This document shows, piece after piece, positions 1-10,696 of a DNA stretch of 64,000 nt. Below the pieces are notes generated by a model. It saw only the letters and a program-made list of their open reading frames with translations. It ran no database searches and was not told where the DNA came from. Source of the stretch: Akebia trifoliata (taxonomy: Eukaryota; Streptophyta; Magnoliopsida; Ranunculales; Lardizabalaceae); assembly GCA_017979445.1 (NCBI GenBank), contig CM030718.1, positions 28,391,021 through 28,455,020 on the forward strand, in the 5' to 3' direction. Every line of letters starts with the position of its first letter. The stretch's first letter is position 1. The translations under genes and the position numbers were made by a program.

Positions 1-895
1 CTGAGATTCAACAATCTGCTTATCTATGTACTCACACTATTCTGAGAGGGGGAAAAAAACAGTAAAGCAGGAGAAAATGGATGCAACAAGTGGGGTTCTG
101 CACTTTTCTCTTTGGTGTTTTGGTGTTCGATGTTGCAGAGTGAAAAAAGTCCCAAAACAGGGACAAGTCTCCAACTGAAAAGGCAAAACTTGAGACAAGG
201 TCTCCAACTGAAACAAATGGCAGAGAACTCCTGATGTACTCAGGAGGTGAGAACATTAGAGAATGATTTTATGACATCTTTGAAAGTGGAGCACAACTTA
301 AAGTAGACCCATAGCTCGGCTGGTTTGACACATTGCAAAACAACTTTGAGGTTGTGGTTCAAGTTCTGCTTACCCTTAAAAATAAATAAAAAAACTTTGA
401 GTAGAAAATGATTCTCACAGCCTTAGAACCCATGCCCTCGCCTGGCCAACTTGGTGTGCGTGTGTGCTTTCTGTTAACCACTCTCACTTGGAGGCTTTTA
501 CAAACCTCTCACTCAGTTTCCATATATTAGGTGGTCTCAAGAGTTTCTCATAGGTAATACCTACGCCAAAAAATCTCACAATAGACAATAACAAAATATT
601 AAACTTGTTAAGGCCACTTTTATTAAAAAAAAAAAAAAAAAAATCATTCAAAATAAAGTTATTTTTCTCAAATTCCCAACAAGTGGGACCCCCCCCCCCC
701 CCCCCCATCATAAGTAGGTTAGGTATAACATGGAATGTTCCTTCTATGCCATTGCATTGAATTGGTGTCTAAAATTTGGTCGTGGTGGTTTTATTCTTAT
801 TTCAGTAAGCCCATGGTGCCAAAATATTTTTTGAGTGACTGACTACAAACTCTTCAAAATAAAATATATTTTAATAAATGCACCTTGGCATGCAG
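1..895. other. Non-coding flank or intron upstream of the first visible HAD exon
   Basis: No coding exon is recognisable here. The HAD exon at 896 opens in frame after an AG acceptor and encodes the catalytic motif at once, so this stretch is most likely an intron and the N-terminal exon lies off the left edge. It holds a SINE (307-392), a poly-A run near 625-643 and a poly-C run near 689-706. Confidence 0.6.
307..392 (+). mobile_element. tRNA-derived SINE, family S1, copy a
   Basis: The head resembles pol III promoter boxes: an A-box-like TAGCTCGGCTGG near 312 and a B-box-like GGTTCAAG near 356. An A-rich AAATAAATAAAA tail follows. Flanks AACTTAAAGTAG (295-306) and AACTTTGAGTAG (393-404) match at 10 of 12 positions, as expected of a target-site duplication. 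Related copies lie at 26256-26338 (minus) and 33814-33958. Confidence 0.75.
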
Positions 896-2886
896 GTAGT
901 TCTTGACTTGGATGAGACACTAGTGTGTGCATATGAGACATCTAGCTTGCCTTCCATCATTCGTAATCACGCTACAGAAGCCGGGTTAAAGTGGTTCGAG
1001 CTGGAGTGTGTATCTTCGGACAAGGTCCACCTCTAATACATGTTATTCTTATTGCTTTGGTTATCTAATTGTGCTTTGTAAATGAAACTTACTTGAACAT
1101 AAATAACTTGGCTAAAGGACTACGATGGAAAACCTAAGGTGAATCATGTCACAGTGTTCGAGCGTCCCGGCTTGCATGAATTCCTAAAACAGAGTAGTGA
1201 ATTTGTGGATCTTGTGCTCTTCACTGCTGGGCTTGAAGGTTCGCATATTGGTTCATTATTTTTCTGTTTTCCTCTCTATCTGTATTTTCCTTAATTCCTT
1301 ATATTTATCATCTTTAGGTGTCCTACAGGTTATGCTAGACCACTTGTTGATAGAATAGACATTGAAAATCGAATTGGCCTTCGTCTTTATCGGCCTTCCA
1401 CAATTAGCACGTAAGTCTTACTTCTATTCAACAATATTGACATGAAGATATCTAAAAAATTTATGCCAAAATTGTTTTTGCGTGTGTGTGGCCGTGTGTA
1501 TGGGGGTTGGGAGGGGGGGTGTGGTAAAATCTTCGAGTAGAGATGATGAGCTTGACACTTACAAGTTGTGAGTACATGTTCTACCAAATGAATGTTGATT
1601 ACTAATCCTTACTAAGTGATGTGGCATTGATACTTGTCTCAAACCGTGATGGTTGATTTCTGAGCGTTTAGTTTAGCACATTTTCTAGGACCAAATTTGA
1701 AAAAGTTGAGAAACTTTGGAATCAAAGGTTAAAATGACAAAGTGAATCACAATTCATCTTTAATTGTTCTCTTTTCTGCTAGTTTAATTCAATAGTGCAT
1801 GGTTCTAGGCTTCTATAATATAACAACTTTGAGGTTAATCACATGATGGGTATGATGAAGAAAGCTCTGGAAATGTCATGGTGCACTTCTTGAGATGTCG
1901 TGATGTTTCAGTGATTTAGTTGATGACGATGAACTTAGTTTCCTGAAGTTTGAACTTAAAACTTAAATTTACCTTGTTTAATGAAACCATTGGCATTATT
2001 ACAAATCACAGGCAGTATCGGGAACACGTGAAGGATCTGTCTTGTTTATCGAAAGACATCACCCGAACTGTCATTATCGATAACAACCCATTCAGTTTCC
2101 TGTTGCAACCACTGAATGGAATACCATGCATTCCGTTTTCTGCCGGACAGCCTTTCGATGAACAGGTATCGTAAATTACATCAGATCAAACCTTATAAAA
2201 AAATGAATGAATTTGTGGCACCATGGCATGTAGGGGTGCAACATGGCTCGGTTTAGGGCCAAATTGGAACTGAAACCGGCGTAAGTCGGTTCTACTAAAT
2301 AAGAACCAGAACCGAACCAAATTTCCCATATAACTGAGCCAAACAATCCGAACTAAGGTCAGTTTGGTTCTGTTCAGTTCTGTGGGTTGTCAATATCTTA
2401 TAAACCTCCTTGGAAGCAACATATTTTTAATGAAAAAATAAATAATGGACATGAAATTTCATATAATAAGTCATTAATCTATATAAAGAAAAGTCATTTA
2501 TCGATGTCCTCACCCTAAAAAGTAGTAAGCCATTAAGGGTTCGGTTCTATACAAGCCCTGAACCGAGAACTGAACCAAATTGTCAATTTTCTCAACCCAG
2601 AACCCAACCGCAACTTGTTCCAAACCAGTCCAAAGCTATCAGTTTGGTTCAGTTCTCAGTTTGAATTGGGCTAAGTTCCACCCCTAAGTCGGCCTCAAAA
2701 CTTCTTATTTGTTTGCTCTTCAACTCTTTGATCTATCATTTTGGTCTCGTTCAGCTTTTGGAGGTACTTCTACCTCTTCTTAAGCACTTGTCTCTGCAAA
2801 AGGATGTGAGGCCCGTTCTTTATGAAAGGTTCCACATGCCCGAATGGTTTCAAAAACATGGTATCCCTGCTCCGAATTGGACATAA
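896..2886 (+). CDS. HAD-superfamily CTD-phosphatase-like protein (3' part, five exons visible)
   Basis: Exons 896-1024, 1118-1238, 1329-1410, 2012-2165 and 2755-2886 join in frame across GT-AG introns to give 205 residues ending in TAA. The first exon carries the HAD nucleophile motif DLDETLV; later landmarks are VFERPGLHEFL, LVLFTAGLEGYARPL and TVIIDNNPFSF, the motif order of SCP1/FCP1-like phosphatases. The order and spacing closely match Arabidopsis At3g55960 as I remember it. The family dephosphorylates phosphoserine/threonine or related substrates, but the substrate of this plant clade is not evident from sequence. The N-terminal part, which in the relative contains a hydrophobic segment, is missing and presumably lies before base 1. 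Intron 4 (2166-2754) carries a hAT-like MITE. No frameshift or stop is seen, so the gene looks intact where visible. Confidence 0.9.
2231..2686. mobile_element. hAT-like MITE in intron 4 of the HAD gene
   Basis: The left end TAGGGGTGCAACATGGCTC faces a right end whose reverse complement begins TAGGGGTGGAACTTAGCCC. The body is rich in AACCGAACC-type words and resembles the element at 14231-14634. The TAGGGGTG ends are typical of plant hAT MITEs. No clean 8 bp target duplication is visible. Confidence 0.65.
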
Positions 2887-3693
2887 TAGATTAACTATTC
2901 TTAGGACATGTGGGCCGATATCTTGTGTACGTACAAGGAAGTGTGCCTCTCTCCTTCATCGGGACTTAATTGTAAATTATCGTTACGTTTTTAGGTGCCA
3001 TTGACAAAATTCCAAGTATTCTAGCTTTGTACACTACTTGAATTGGGTAGTCGTATTTAGTTTGATTTGACTACAATTTGTTCCTAAATTTGTTTATATG
3101 ATTGAAGTTGTATTGTAAGAGAGATACCAAACAGGTTGACAGTGTTCACAAGCTTGTCGATTTTTGTTGTAACACTTTCTACCATCCTTCACTACTTTCT
3201 TAGCTTGAAGATCCAGAAAATAGTTTTCTTGGAAAATTGATTTCAGGTTTATGATTGTGCGGTTTAATGGATAAATTATTTTTCTGGAAAATGTTACTGT
3301 ATTTGTAGAGAAAATATTCTTACCCCACCCCAATGACATTTTCCTAGGTGTAATCAAACACTGACAAGCGTTTTTTGAGGAAATGCATTTTCAGAGGTTC
3401 GTTTTATGATGAAATTCATATTCCTAGAAAATCATTTTCTTAGCCATCATAGCGTTTTCAAAGTTTTATTTTCTAATGAAATTGATTTTCTCAAGAAATC
3501 GTTTTTTCACACCCTTAAAAAGGACTTACTTCATGTGTTTTACATGGGACTTCATTCTAAAGCTACATACCATTGGATCGGTACTAGCCATTGATTCATT
3601 TCCGATAGATCCTAGCCTTCTATTTGGGAGAAAATATCTAAAAACATAAATGAAGGAACAAGAACTAAAAGAAACCAATTTTTCTTTAGAGAT

Positions 3694-3809
3694 ATTCTAT
3701 TAATAGCACACCAACTTTTACTTACAACACACCAACTCCTTTTGAAATTAAACAGTTATCTACATATAGATTGGTGTGTTATAAGTAAAAGATGGTGTGT
3801 TAATAGAAG
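3694..3809. mobile_element. Hairpin MITE, family T, copy 1
   Basis: Left arm TTCTATTAATAGCACACCAA and its continuation are mirrored by the right arm (reverse complement begins CTTCTATTAACACACCATC), giving about 45 bp arms around a short loop. A second copy sits in a GET4 intron at 37031-37149. Confidence 0.65.
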
Positions 3810-4046
3810 CTCTGTTTTCTAAAACATCCATTCTTAATTCACATCAATCAACCAAAATGTCAAGACCATGATTAAAAGTGCTCAAATCCAGTGGTTAGAT
3901 TTTATCAATCACACTGATTTTGATAGATAGATCCATCAAAGGGTAGCAAAATCATGTGGGGACAGGGCCTAGTGTTCCACATGTAGAAAAAGGAGGTGGA
4001 GTTACGTAATACTACTAAACACCAGTAGTAGTGGATCTTTTCCAAA

Positions 4047-4054
4047 ATATATAT
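4047..4054 (+). promoter_or_regulatory. Possible TATA box of the rhodanese-like gene
   Basis: ATATATAT lies about 65 bp before the start codon. A GA-rich leader (about 4088-4118) lies between it and the ATG, which would fit a short 5' UTR. The assignment rests on position only. Confidence 0.35.
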
Positions 4055-4118
4055 TTGATAGGTTGCCTTTTCTTTGGAATTCGGATAAGAGAGAGAGAAG
4101 AGTGAGTGAGAGAGAGAA

Positions 4119-5456
4119 ATGGCAATTTATCTAAGCAAGCTTTGTGCCTTGAAGTATGAGAAGAAGCTTAGGCCACAACCCTCCATCAATCATCCCAGAC
4201 CTCGTGTCCGCACCAATGCAGTCTCTCGTACTAGTGCCCGAGAACTGATACAGACTGGCACAGTTAGGTCTGTATCGGGAAAGGAGGTCATCTCAGCTAT
4301 GAGAGATGAAGGTTATATACTCCTTGACATTAGACCCATATGGGAGAGAGGGAAGGCATATGTGCCAGGATCTCTACATGTGCCACTCTTCATAAAAGAC
4401 ATTGATAATAGTCCCCTAACACTACTTAAGAAATGGGTGCACTTTGGTTACATTGGGCTATGGACTGGACAACATTTGACAACCATCGATTCTAATTTTC
4501 TTAGCCAAGTCGAGACATCGGTCCCCGACAAGGAGGCCAAACTACTTGTTGTTTGTGGAGAAGGACTAAGGTGAGATCTTAATATTAATCGTGTTTTTGA
4601 TAGATGTATTGGATATGGGGTCATAGATTTGAGTTTGGTCTAAGCTCATTTTGTTCAAGTTAAAGGCCAAGCTTGATTCGATTATTTAAGAACAATGATT
4701 TCCTAATGCCCCCTTTGACATACGCCCCTATCACGGAATCGTAGATAATTTGCCTAGGGATATGCAAATTATAAATCTTTTTCTTGTGTATCCCGAGGCA
4801 AACTAATGGGGGAGTATGTTAGACGAGGGTGTCAGATTATCACGACTTTTATCTAAAATACCTTAAAAATTAAGTATTAACTTGTTTTGATATCTCATCT
4901 CGTCCGTGAACCTGACCGGGTCATCTCAGACAATTTTTCCGATACGTTTGAGACGTTTCGTTCAACAATGAGAAAAATGGACGTGGGTTTTAAATCTCGT
5001 CTAATACATTGACTTGTCCGTCCGTCTTGTTGCTGGACGATACGTCTCGGTCTCGGTCAAGTTTTGAAACCATGCCTGAAAGTCATATTTACTAGGAAAG
5101 TTCATTCTCTCATCCATATTCCGTGCCCAAGCGTATAGAACCCCCAAGGTTTTTTGGGGGAAAATCTAGGTTTCTTTTTGGCAAGATTGTAGATGGGAGG
5201 CATTTTTGTCATTTTTTTTTTTCCGCACATGGCTCTATTGTTGTTACTTAGGTCTTTGATGGCTATCACGAGACTACATGTTGGGGGTTATCGAAACTTA
5301 GGGTGGTTGGTCGGAGGGTTTAATCGAGCTGAAGACGATGATTTTCCGGCCGTTGAAGGGACTAGCAAGTTGCAATATGCCACAATAGGGGGTGTTTCCT
5401 ACTATTTTCTCCAAATTCTTATACTCTTACAAGCTGTTGGTAAGAAGGGTTCATAA
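4119..5456 (+). CDS. STR10: Rhodanese-like domain protein, plastid type (STR10-like)
   Basis: Two exons, 4119-4570 and 5252-5456, splice in phase 2 (AG+G makes Arg) to a 218-residue protein. Residues 1-35 are basic and low in acidic residues, as in a transit peptide. A rhodanese fold follows: LLDIRPIWERGKAYVPGSLHVPLF (about 68-91, split here only by function) and the active-site loop CGEGLR with the candidate catalytic Cys146. Exon 2 supplies GWLVGGFNRAEDDDFP and a hydrophobic C-terminal stretch YYFLQILILLQAV, possibly a thylakoid-membrane segment. The order matches Arabidopsis At3g08920 as I recall it. The family binds sulfane sulfur, but the physiological role of this member is unknown. The intron (4571-5251) contains two inverted-repeat elements. 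The first ATG of the exon was taken as start. Confidence 0.92.
4693..4846. mobile_element. Hairpin element, family P (copy in the STR10 intron)
   Basis: Arms AATGATTTCCTAATGCCCCC... and its diverged mirror ending ATTATCACGAC flank a centre with TGTATCCCGAGG. It belongs to the set of about ten hairpins described under the findings. Confidence 0.55.
4884..5074. mobile_element. Inverted-repeat element, family M (GTCTCG/CATGGTTTTAAA type), copy 1
   Basis: The right end reads, reversed, CATGGTTTCAAAACTTG followed by GAGACCGAGACG. The interior ACGTTTGAGACGTTTCGTTC matches copies at 35203-35290 and 35513-35746. It lies in the STR10 intron. Confidence 0.55.
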
Positions 5457-5582
5457 CTTGATGTTAGCAGACTCATTAAACTTTCTAAATTTTGAGAGCT
5501 GATGTGCTCATTTCTTTTAATGTATAAGTTGTATAACTTAAGAGTGAATAATGTTGGCTTGGGAAAATCTCTCTCTCTCTCT

Positions 5583-6715
5583 CTCTGATTTGAACATACC
5601 CCTCCACATTTTGATGAATATTTGAAATACCCCTATGTTTTCAAACTGATGACATACCCTTCTTGTCGATGACATCTATTAGAATGATCAAAATACTCTC
5701 ATCTTCAAACAGTAACCAAAGACCTTTGAATTTTCTTTGCAAAACAGGTCATATTCAAACTCTTCATCCTCTAAATTACTTCTAATCTATCAAATCTCAT
5801 CTTTAGTCATTTGTTTTGAATGTCGCCTTAGTCCCCCAGTAGAAAACCCATAATTTTTCTATAAAAAATTCCATCTTCTACTTCAAAAACCTGCTTTTGT
5901 TCTTAAGGTTTGAAGGTTGAAGTAAACAAAATATTAAATTTGAACATGACGTAACAAAATGTTACCAAAGAGGTTGAAGACTAGTTGTTTTGCAAAGAAA
6001 AAATTGAATTCTTTGATCAAAGATGAGAACAAGTAATCAATTGGTCAATCAAAGAAGATTAAGGTCAAGGGAGGTAGGACTTAAAATGAATCAGATTTTA
6101 TCCGAAATCTGAGTGAACCGAATCCGGTTTTTAGCAAATTTGATTTTTTCAAGCATACCTGAATCAAAATATGGGTTGAATATGGGTTGATGTCCCTTGA
6201 CTGAGTTGGATACGGACCCATCCCTATATCCACCTATATCTGAATGATATATTATTTTGTATATTGTATATTATATTTTTATATTTTTTAGTCTATCATT
6301 CATCACCAAAAAAATATTATTAGTAGGGATCAAAGCTTCTTTTCAAAAGGGGAAAGGTCTTGAGTTACATCACATTTTTTAATAAATTACTTTGCAATGG
6401 TTTGTAATTATACGACCCGATTGACCTGAATTAATTAATCCGGTTGAATCGGATTTGGATATGGATTTAATGAAAGTAAAAAAATAGATATGGTTTGAGC
6501 TAGTAGGATTCAAGTTGGATCCGTATCTAGATTTGAGTCCGAATTAAAAAACCAGATATGGATATGGATATGGATATGAATATGGATATGGATAGACACA
6601 TTTCGACTTGAACCTGACCCGTTTTAAGCCCTAGAGGGAGGCATGTTATCAGCTTCAAAGCCCTGGGTATAACTCAAATGTTCACAAAAATGTGGAGGGG
6701 CATGCCTAAATCACC
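5583..6715. mobile_element. Long-TIR element, copy A
   Basis: The left end (TGATTTGAACATACCCCTCC, then GATGAATATTTGAAATACCCC) is mirrored at the right: the reverse complement of 6655-6715 reads GGTGATTTAGGCATGCCCC and then TGAACATTTGAG. The next subterminal block, GACATACCC followed by ACTCTCATCTTC, is shared with the other copies. Without the nested MITE it would be about 570 bp. The left border runs into a CT microsatellite, so it is approximate. Confidence 0.6.
6075..6633. mobile_element. hAT-like MITE nested in long-TIR copy A
   Basis: Ends TAGGACTTAAAATGAATCAG and (reverse complement) TAGGGCTTAAAACGGGTCAG match at 15 of 20 positions. Flanks AAGGGAGG (6067-6074) and GAGGGAGG (6634-6641) form an 8 bp duplication with one mismatch, as hAT elements leave. 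The right half contains a GATATG hexamer-like tandem array (about 6555-6596). Confidence 0.8.
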
Positions 6716-7981
6716 TTTTTGTTAGGTGGAAGGCATTTCACATTCCTTTCTCTTTTTGATTTACATACATGTTAGATTCCCTTTCCTCCTGTTAGAGAAC
6801 ACCTCATTCATTTAGATTTTAAAAATGGACACCTCATCCAAGCCTTACCCCCAGAGATTTGGGTCGACTAAATAATTCTTATTCCTCCATTCCATTGTTG
6901 AAAATCAAACTGAAAACTTTATTTTAGTGTTAAAAAATAAATAGAACAATAATTCCTGATCAAATCAATTTGATTGAGAAATGCGCAAACACTTCTTAAA
7001 GATAATCAAAACCTCCTATTTATATAAGGAAAAATGACAACACTATCCCCGAAATTCAACCTGACATGGACTCAATCGTATTCCTCTACAAGTTAACACT
7101 ACTCGATAAGAACTTGTAATTTACCTCTTTAGAATATCCAAAAAAGGATGAAGAAATTAAATCTCACAAAAGAGTGTAAAAAAACTGAGATGCTAAAATC
7201 AACGGGGTTAAGGGATTTATAATTATATAGTAGTAAAAGAGATGTACTTGGAACAATGAATCACCATTAACTGACATTTGTTATTTTGAAAGTTATTTGC
7301 TAAGCTGATGAACCAATGGCATGATGCCACGTGTATTAAATAAGCAAAAGTAATTGATCATTAAGAAAAAATTCAGTGAGAAAATTTGGGAGCAGTTTAA
7401 GTGTGTTAATTTTAGTAATTTTTCAGAACACATGACGGTGCTTAGCATATAACTTTCAAAACATCAAATCTCTGTTCATTAATTGATACATGTCTCACAA
7501 ATTCTTCAAACTTAGGTGCATTGTACATGTATTTATTATATATATGTTCTAAACAAATTTACAAGTTCACTCACCTAGGATTTATGAATGAACCTTAATT
7601 TATGAAAAAATAAAAATGCTATTTGATCGATGCACCTATTAATTTGAGCCATGAACTTAGATTTGGCTATGGATACAATAAACTTCTTTGTTTCATTTTT
7701 TCAAATCATATATCCCCTTTGGAAAGAAATTTAAAAACTCATTTAATAAAATATTTTATAAATTTGATTTATTTAAATCATAAACCACCAAACACTTGCA
7801 TCAAATGAGTGTGATGCATGCTGGTAAATAATCAACTTATCTAAATCCATGCAATATGTACATAACACGAAAGTATTTGATAACTATTCGAATGAAATTA
7901 TAAATATTCATTGAAATACAGTAGATGATACACTTGCAATAATAGAAAGATATGTGCAACATGATTGACATGGTTTGATTA

Positions 7982-8243
7982 CGTGCAACAAAGTCCGAAT
8001 TTTACATCCTCATTAAAAAGAAATGTGCAAGTTGAATGCTCTAAAAGAATGAGAAGACCTCCTGAAAGAATGTGAATTGTGGTAGTGAGAGCGAATATGA
8101 GCACACTTGCAATCAGCCAACCCCAAAATTTTGAGTTAAGGGTCCCTGTGATGAGAAATGATACATGTGTGTAACACGTACGAGTTTACTACAAGCTATG
8201 ATACCAAGTTGGGGGTGTAAAATTTGGACTTTGTTGCACATAA
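7982..8243. repeat. Inverted pair of LTR-end-like sequences with a primer-binding-site-like motif
   Basis: GTGCAACAAAGTCCGAATTT at about 7982 recurs in reverse complement at about 8213-8243 (GTGCAACAAAGTCCAAATTT). Next to the second copy, on the minus strand, comes TTGGTATCATAGC, close to the TGGTATCAGAGC primer-binding site of many plant LTR retrotransposons. It is probably a rearranged LTR or TRIM remnant. Confidence 0.45.
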
Positions 8244-9531
8244 TTAACAGAAAAAAATGGCAAGATATCAATATATACGGCTAGGAACTGAAATCAAGAG
8301 TTTGATGTTAGCAGATGGGCATGAATGAGCAGTATACTGCAAGACTTTTGAGATTAGGGACGAAGCCATAAGAGATTAGAGATTAAGTACTTGGATAACT
8401 CATGGGATACCAAACAAATAAAAACTGAAAACTTAAACGAAAAAAAAAAAAAAAAAATGAAATCTAAATCATTGCAGTGATGGCTTTAACCTTTTCAATC
8501 AAATACAGAACCACAATATGAGAGATGAAGAAGATTTCAGCTTTCAAATTAGATTTCATTGACATTGGAACTAAAATGATTCCATCCCAAGTCGGGAAAT
8601 TTACGAACCTTATCAAATTAATATGACATTCATAGTCTTGGTGTGAGTTTCTCCCCCTTGAAACCAAGATGTCTTGACCAATAATTCAATGGATATCATG
8701 GCCCCCCTAAATTTTCTTCCAAGAAAACTGTACTCAAACCTACTTAGACCTCTACATAAACTCACTATTTTTAGGGAGTATAAGTAGCTTAACCTATGAA
8801 CTTAAAAAAGTACCGAAGTCGTGGGATGGGGTTGGAATGATTGGTTATTTGAGAGAACAAACGGCCAGTTGAAACCTATCGATAGAATGATAGATTAAAA
8901 GCTGCTTGAAATGAACACCTTGATTATGATTTGAACATATAAACTATAAGATTTTGGATGAACAAAGCTTTTAGCAACTCCGCTACATGAACCACTGAGA
9001 CCAGTTACACATACAAGCGATTACAAATTTGTGATAGATAACTTCATTGATCAATCCTTCTGATGGACCGATATTAAATGTATTGAGAAAAGTACGACAA
9101 AAATAATGAGGACATCTTTACACCTTTCAATGGCTATCCAAACCAAGACCACACAAACTAAGCAAGTAAAAGATGAATCTTAGACCCAAAAGAATACATA
9201 GATTTCTATACAAAAGAATTGCAGAGAGTTTAGATATTTCAATTATCCAAGTAAAATAACAAACTCATCCAATTATTCCAAACCAATCCACCATTCTAAA
9301 ATATTCTAAAGTACTATTATTAAAGATTATAAGAAACCAACATAACCAATTCTTAAACAACAACATTCTTCAGTTACACAGATTAAATCATCTTATAATC
9401 TCAGTAATCTATGTGAAATAGATAAAAAACAACTAAATTTAGATAACCCAACAAGTTTCCAAACCTATCAAGACAGCATGTGAAGTAAAACTAACATTCA
9501 TATAGACCATCAACCTCACCTCCAATCCCCT

Positions 9532-10464
9532 TTACTCCGATCGATTTGCGTACCTCTCCACCTTCTCATCCTTGAGATTCAGCCCCACCATGGCTTCACC
9601 CAATCCACAACTCACATCAGCAAGAGTCCTAGGATCGCTATAATGGGTCACAGCTTGCACAATTGCCTGGGCACGACGGGCTGGGTCACCACTCTTGAAC
9701 ACACCCGATCCAACAAACACACCATCACAACCCAATTGCATCATTAGGGCTGCATCAGCAGGAGTTGCAACCCCACCTGCAGCGAATTGAACAACAGGAA
9801 GCCTACCTAATTGCTTTGTCTGCATCACCAAATCATAAGGAGCCGATATTTTCTTCGCAAAAGCGAAGACCTCATCATCGTCCATGTTACTAAGAACCCT
9901 AATATCACCCATTACAGACCTCACATGCCTTACAGCCTCAATAATGTTACCAGTTCCAGCCTCTCCTTTAGTCCGAATCATTGCGGCTCCTTCCCTAATC
10001 CGACGAAGAGCCTCACCGAGGTTTCTACAACCACAAACAAATGGAATCCTGAAATTGTGTTTGTTAATGTGGTGTTCATCGTCGGCTAGGGTTAGAACTT
10101 CGCTCTCGTCGATGTAGTCGACCCCAATTGCTTCTAAGATCTGGGCTTCGACGAAATGCCCAATTCTGGCTTTCGCCATAACGGGTATTGTAACAGCCTG
10201 TTTGATCTCTTTGATTAGACCAGGATCGCTCATGCGGGCGACCCCGCCTTGAGCTCGGATGTCGGCCGGTACACGTTCTAGCGCCATTACGGCGCATGCA
10301 CCGGCCTCTTCGGCGATCCTGGCCTGCTCGGCGTTTACGACGTCCATGATGACACCACCACGGAGCATCTGAGCCAAACCCACCTTCACGGAGAAGGGAG
10401 ATTGTTTGCTGGCTTCAGTCATGGCTCCGTTACCGTAAACTGTAACAACCCCTGTTCCAGCCAT
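9532..10464 (-). CDS. PDX1: Pyridoxal 5'-phosphate synthase subunit PDX1 (PdxS/SNZ)
   Basis: A single uninterrupted 310-residue ORF with TAA at 9532. PDX1 is the synthase half of PLP synthase. It condenses ribose 5-phosphate, glyceraldehyde 3-phosphate and ammonia supplied by the glutaminase PDX2, in the cytosol. Residues visible: Asp41 in [13 protein letters not shown], Lys98 in [10 protein letters not shown] (Schiff base with ribose 5-phosphate), Lys166 in [10 protein letters not shown] (second, swinging Lys), and the phosphate loop [17 protein letters not shown] near the C-terminus. Length and content match canonical plant PDX1.1/PDX1.3, not the inactive PDX1.2 type, because both lysines are present. 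The Arabidopsis paralogues also lack coding introns. The start follows a leader ending AATAACA. A 5' UTR intron is predicted at 10512-10631. The sequence appears fully functional. Confidence 0.97.
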   Translation of the reverse strand: MAGTGVVTVYGNGAMTEASKQSPFSVKVGLAQMLRGGVIMDVVNAEQARIAEEAGACAVMALERVPADIRAQGGVARMSDPGLIKEIKQAVTIPVMAKARIGHFVEAQILEAIGVDYIDESEVLTLADDEHHINKHNFRIPFVCGCRNLGEALRRIREGAAMIRTKGEAGTGNIIEAVRHVRSVMGDIRVLSNMDDDEVFAFAKKISAPYDLVMQTKQLGRLPVVQFAAGGVATPADAALMMQLGCDGVFVGSGVFKSGDPARRAQAIVQAVTHYSDPRTLADVSCGLGEAMVGLNLKDEKVERYANRSE

Positions 10465-10511
10465 TGTTATTTGGAGAGAGATGAAATGGGTGTCTGATTG
10501 ATCTTCAAAAC

Positions 10512-10631
10512 CTGCAAAACAAAATCAAATCAAACGTGATATAGAAGTTAGATTTGGGGAAATTTGAGAGAAACCCTAGAAAGAGATGAAGAGAGGGAAG
10601 AGAAGAGGAGAGGAGAGGAGAGAGAACTCAC
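10512..10631 (-). other. Predicted 5' UTR intron of PDX1
   Basis: On the minus strand a GTGAGT donor at 10631 and a TTTTGCAG acceptor ending at 10512 would remove a pyrimidine-rich leader segment 48 bp before the start codon. Leader introns are common in highly expressed plant genes. This rests on splice-site consensus only. Confidence 0.5.
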
Positions 10632-10688
10632 ACAGAAGGAAGTAAGGAGCGGAAGTTGCGAGTTACGAGAGAGGAGGAGAAATGAGGG

Positions 10689-10696
10689 TATAAATA
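10689..10696 (-). promoter_or_regulatory. Possible TATA-like box of PDX1
   Basis: The minus strand reads CTATTTATACC here, upstream of a CT-rich leader and about 58 bp before the predicted leader intron. It is a weak match to the consensus. Confidence 0.35.

Larger units (their letters stand above)
2887..4118. other. Intergenic region between the HAD and rhodanese genes
   Basis: It would contain the HAD 3' UTR, degenerate repeats of GAAATTGATTTTC-like words (about 3200-3510), one hairpin MITE (3694-3809) and the proximal promoter of the next gene. Short ORFs here lack any recognisable domain. Confidence 0.6.
5457..9531. other. Intergenic region between STR10 and PDX1, repeat-rich
   Basis: No gene is recognised. 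It contains a long-TIR element (5583-6715) with a nested hAT-like MITE, an AT-rich stretch, and LTR-like ends in inverted orientation (7982-8243). The minus-strand ORF at 8464-8667 has no recognised domain. Confidence 0.6.

Noticed and set aside
3094..3594. ORFs in a TTTTC/GAAAA-rich stretch
   Set aside because: Low-complexity repeats of GAAATTGATTTTC-like words explain the open frames.
9811..10117. Plus-strand ORFs opposite PDX1
   Set aside because: They are antisense shadows of the conserved PDX1 frame.
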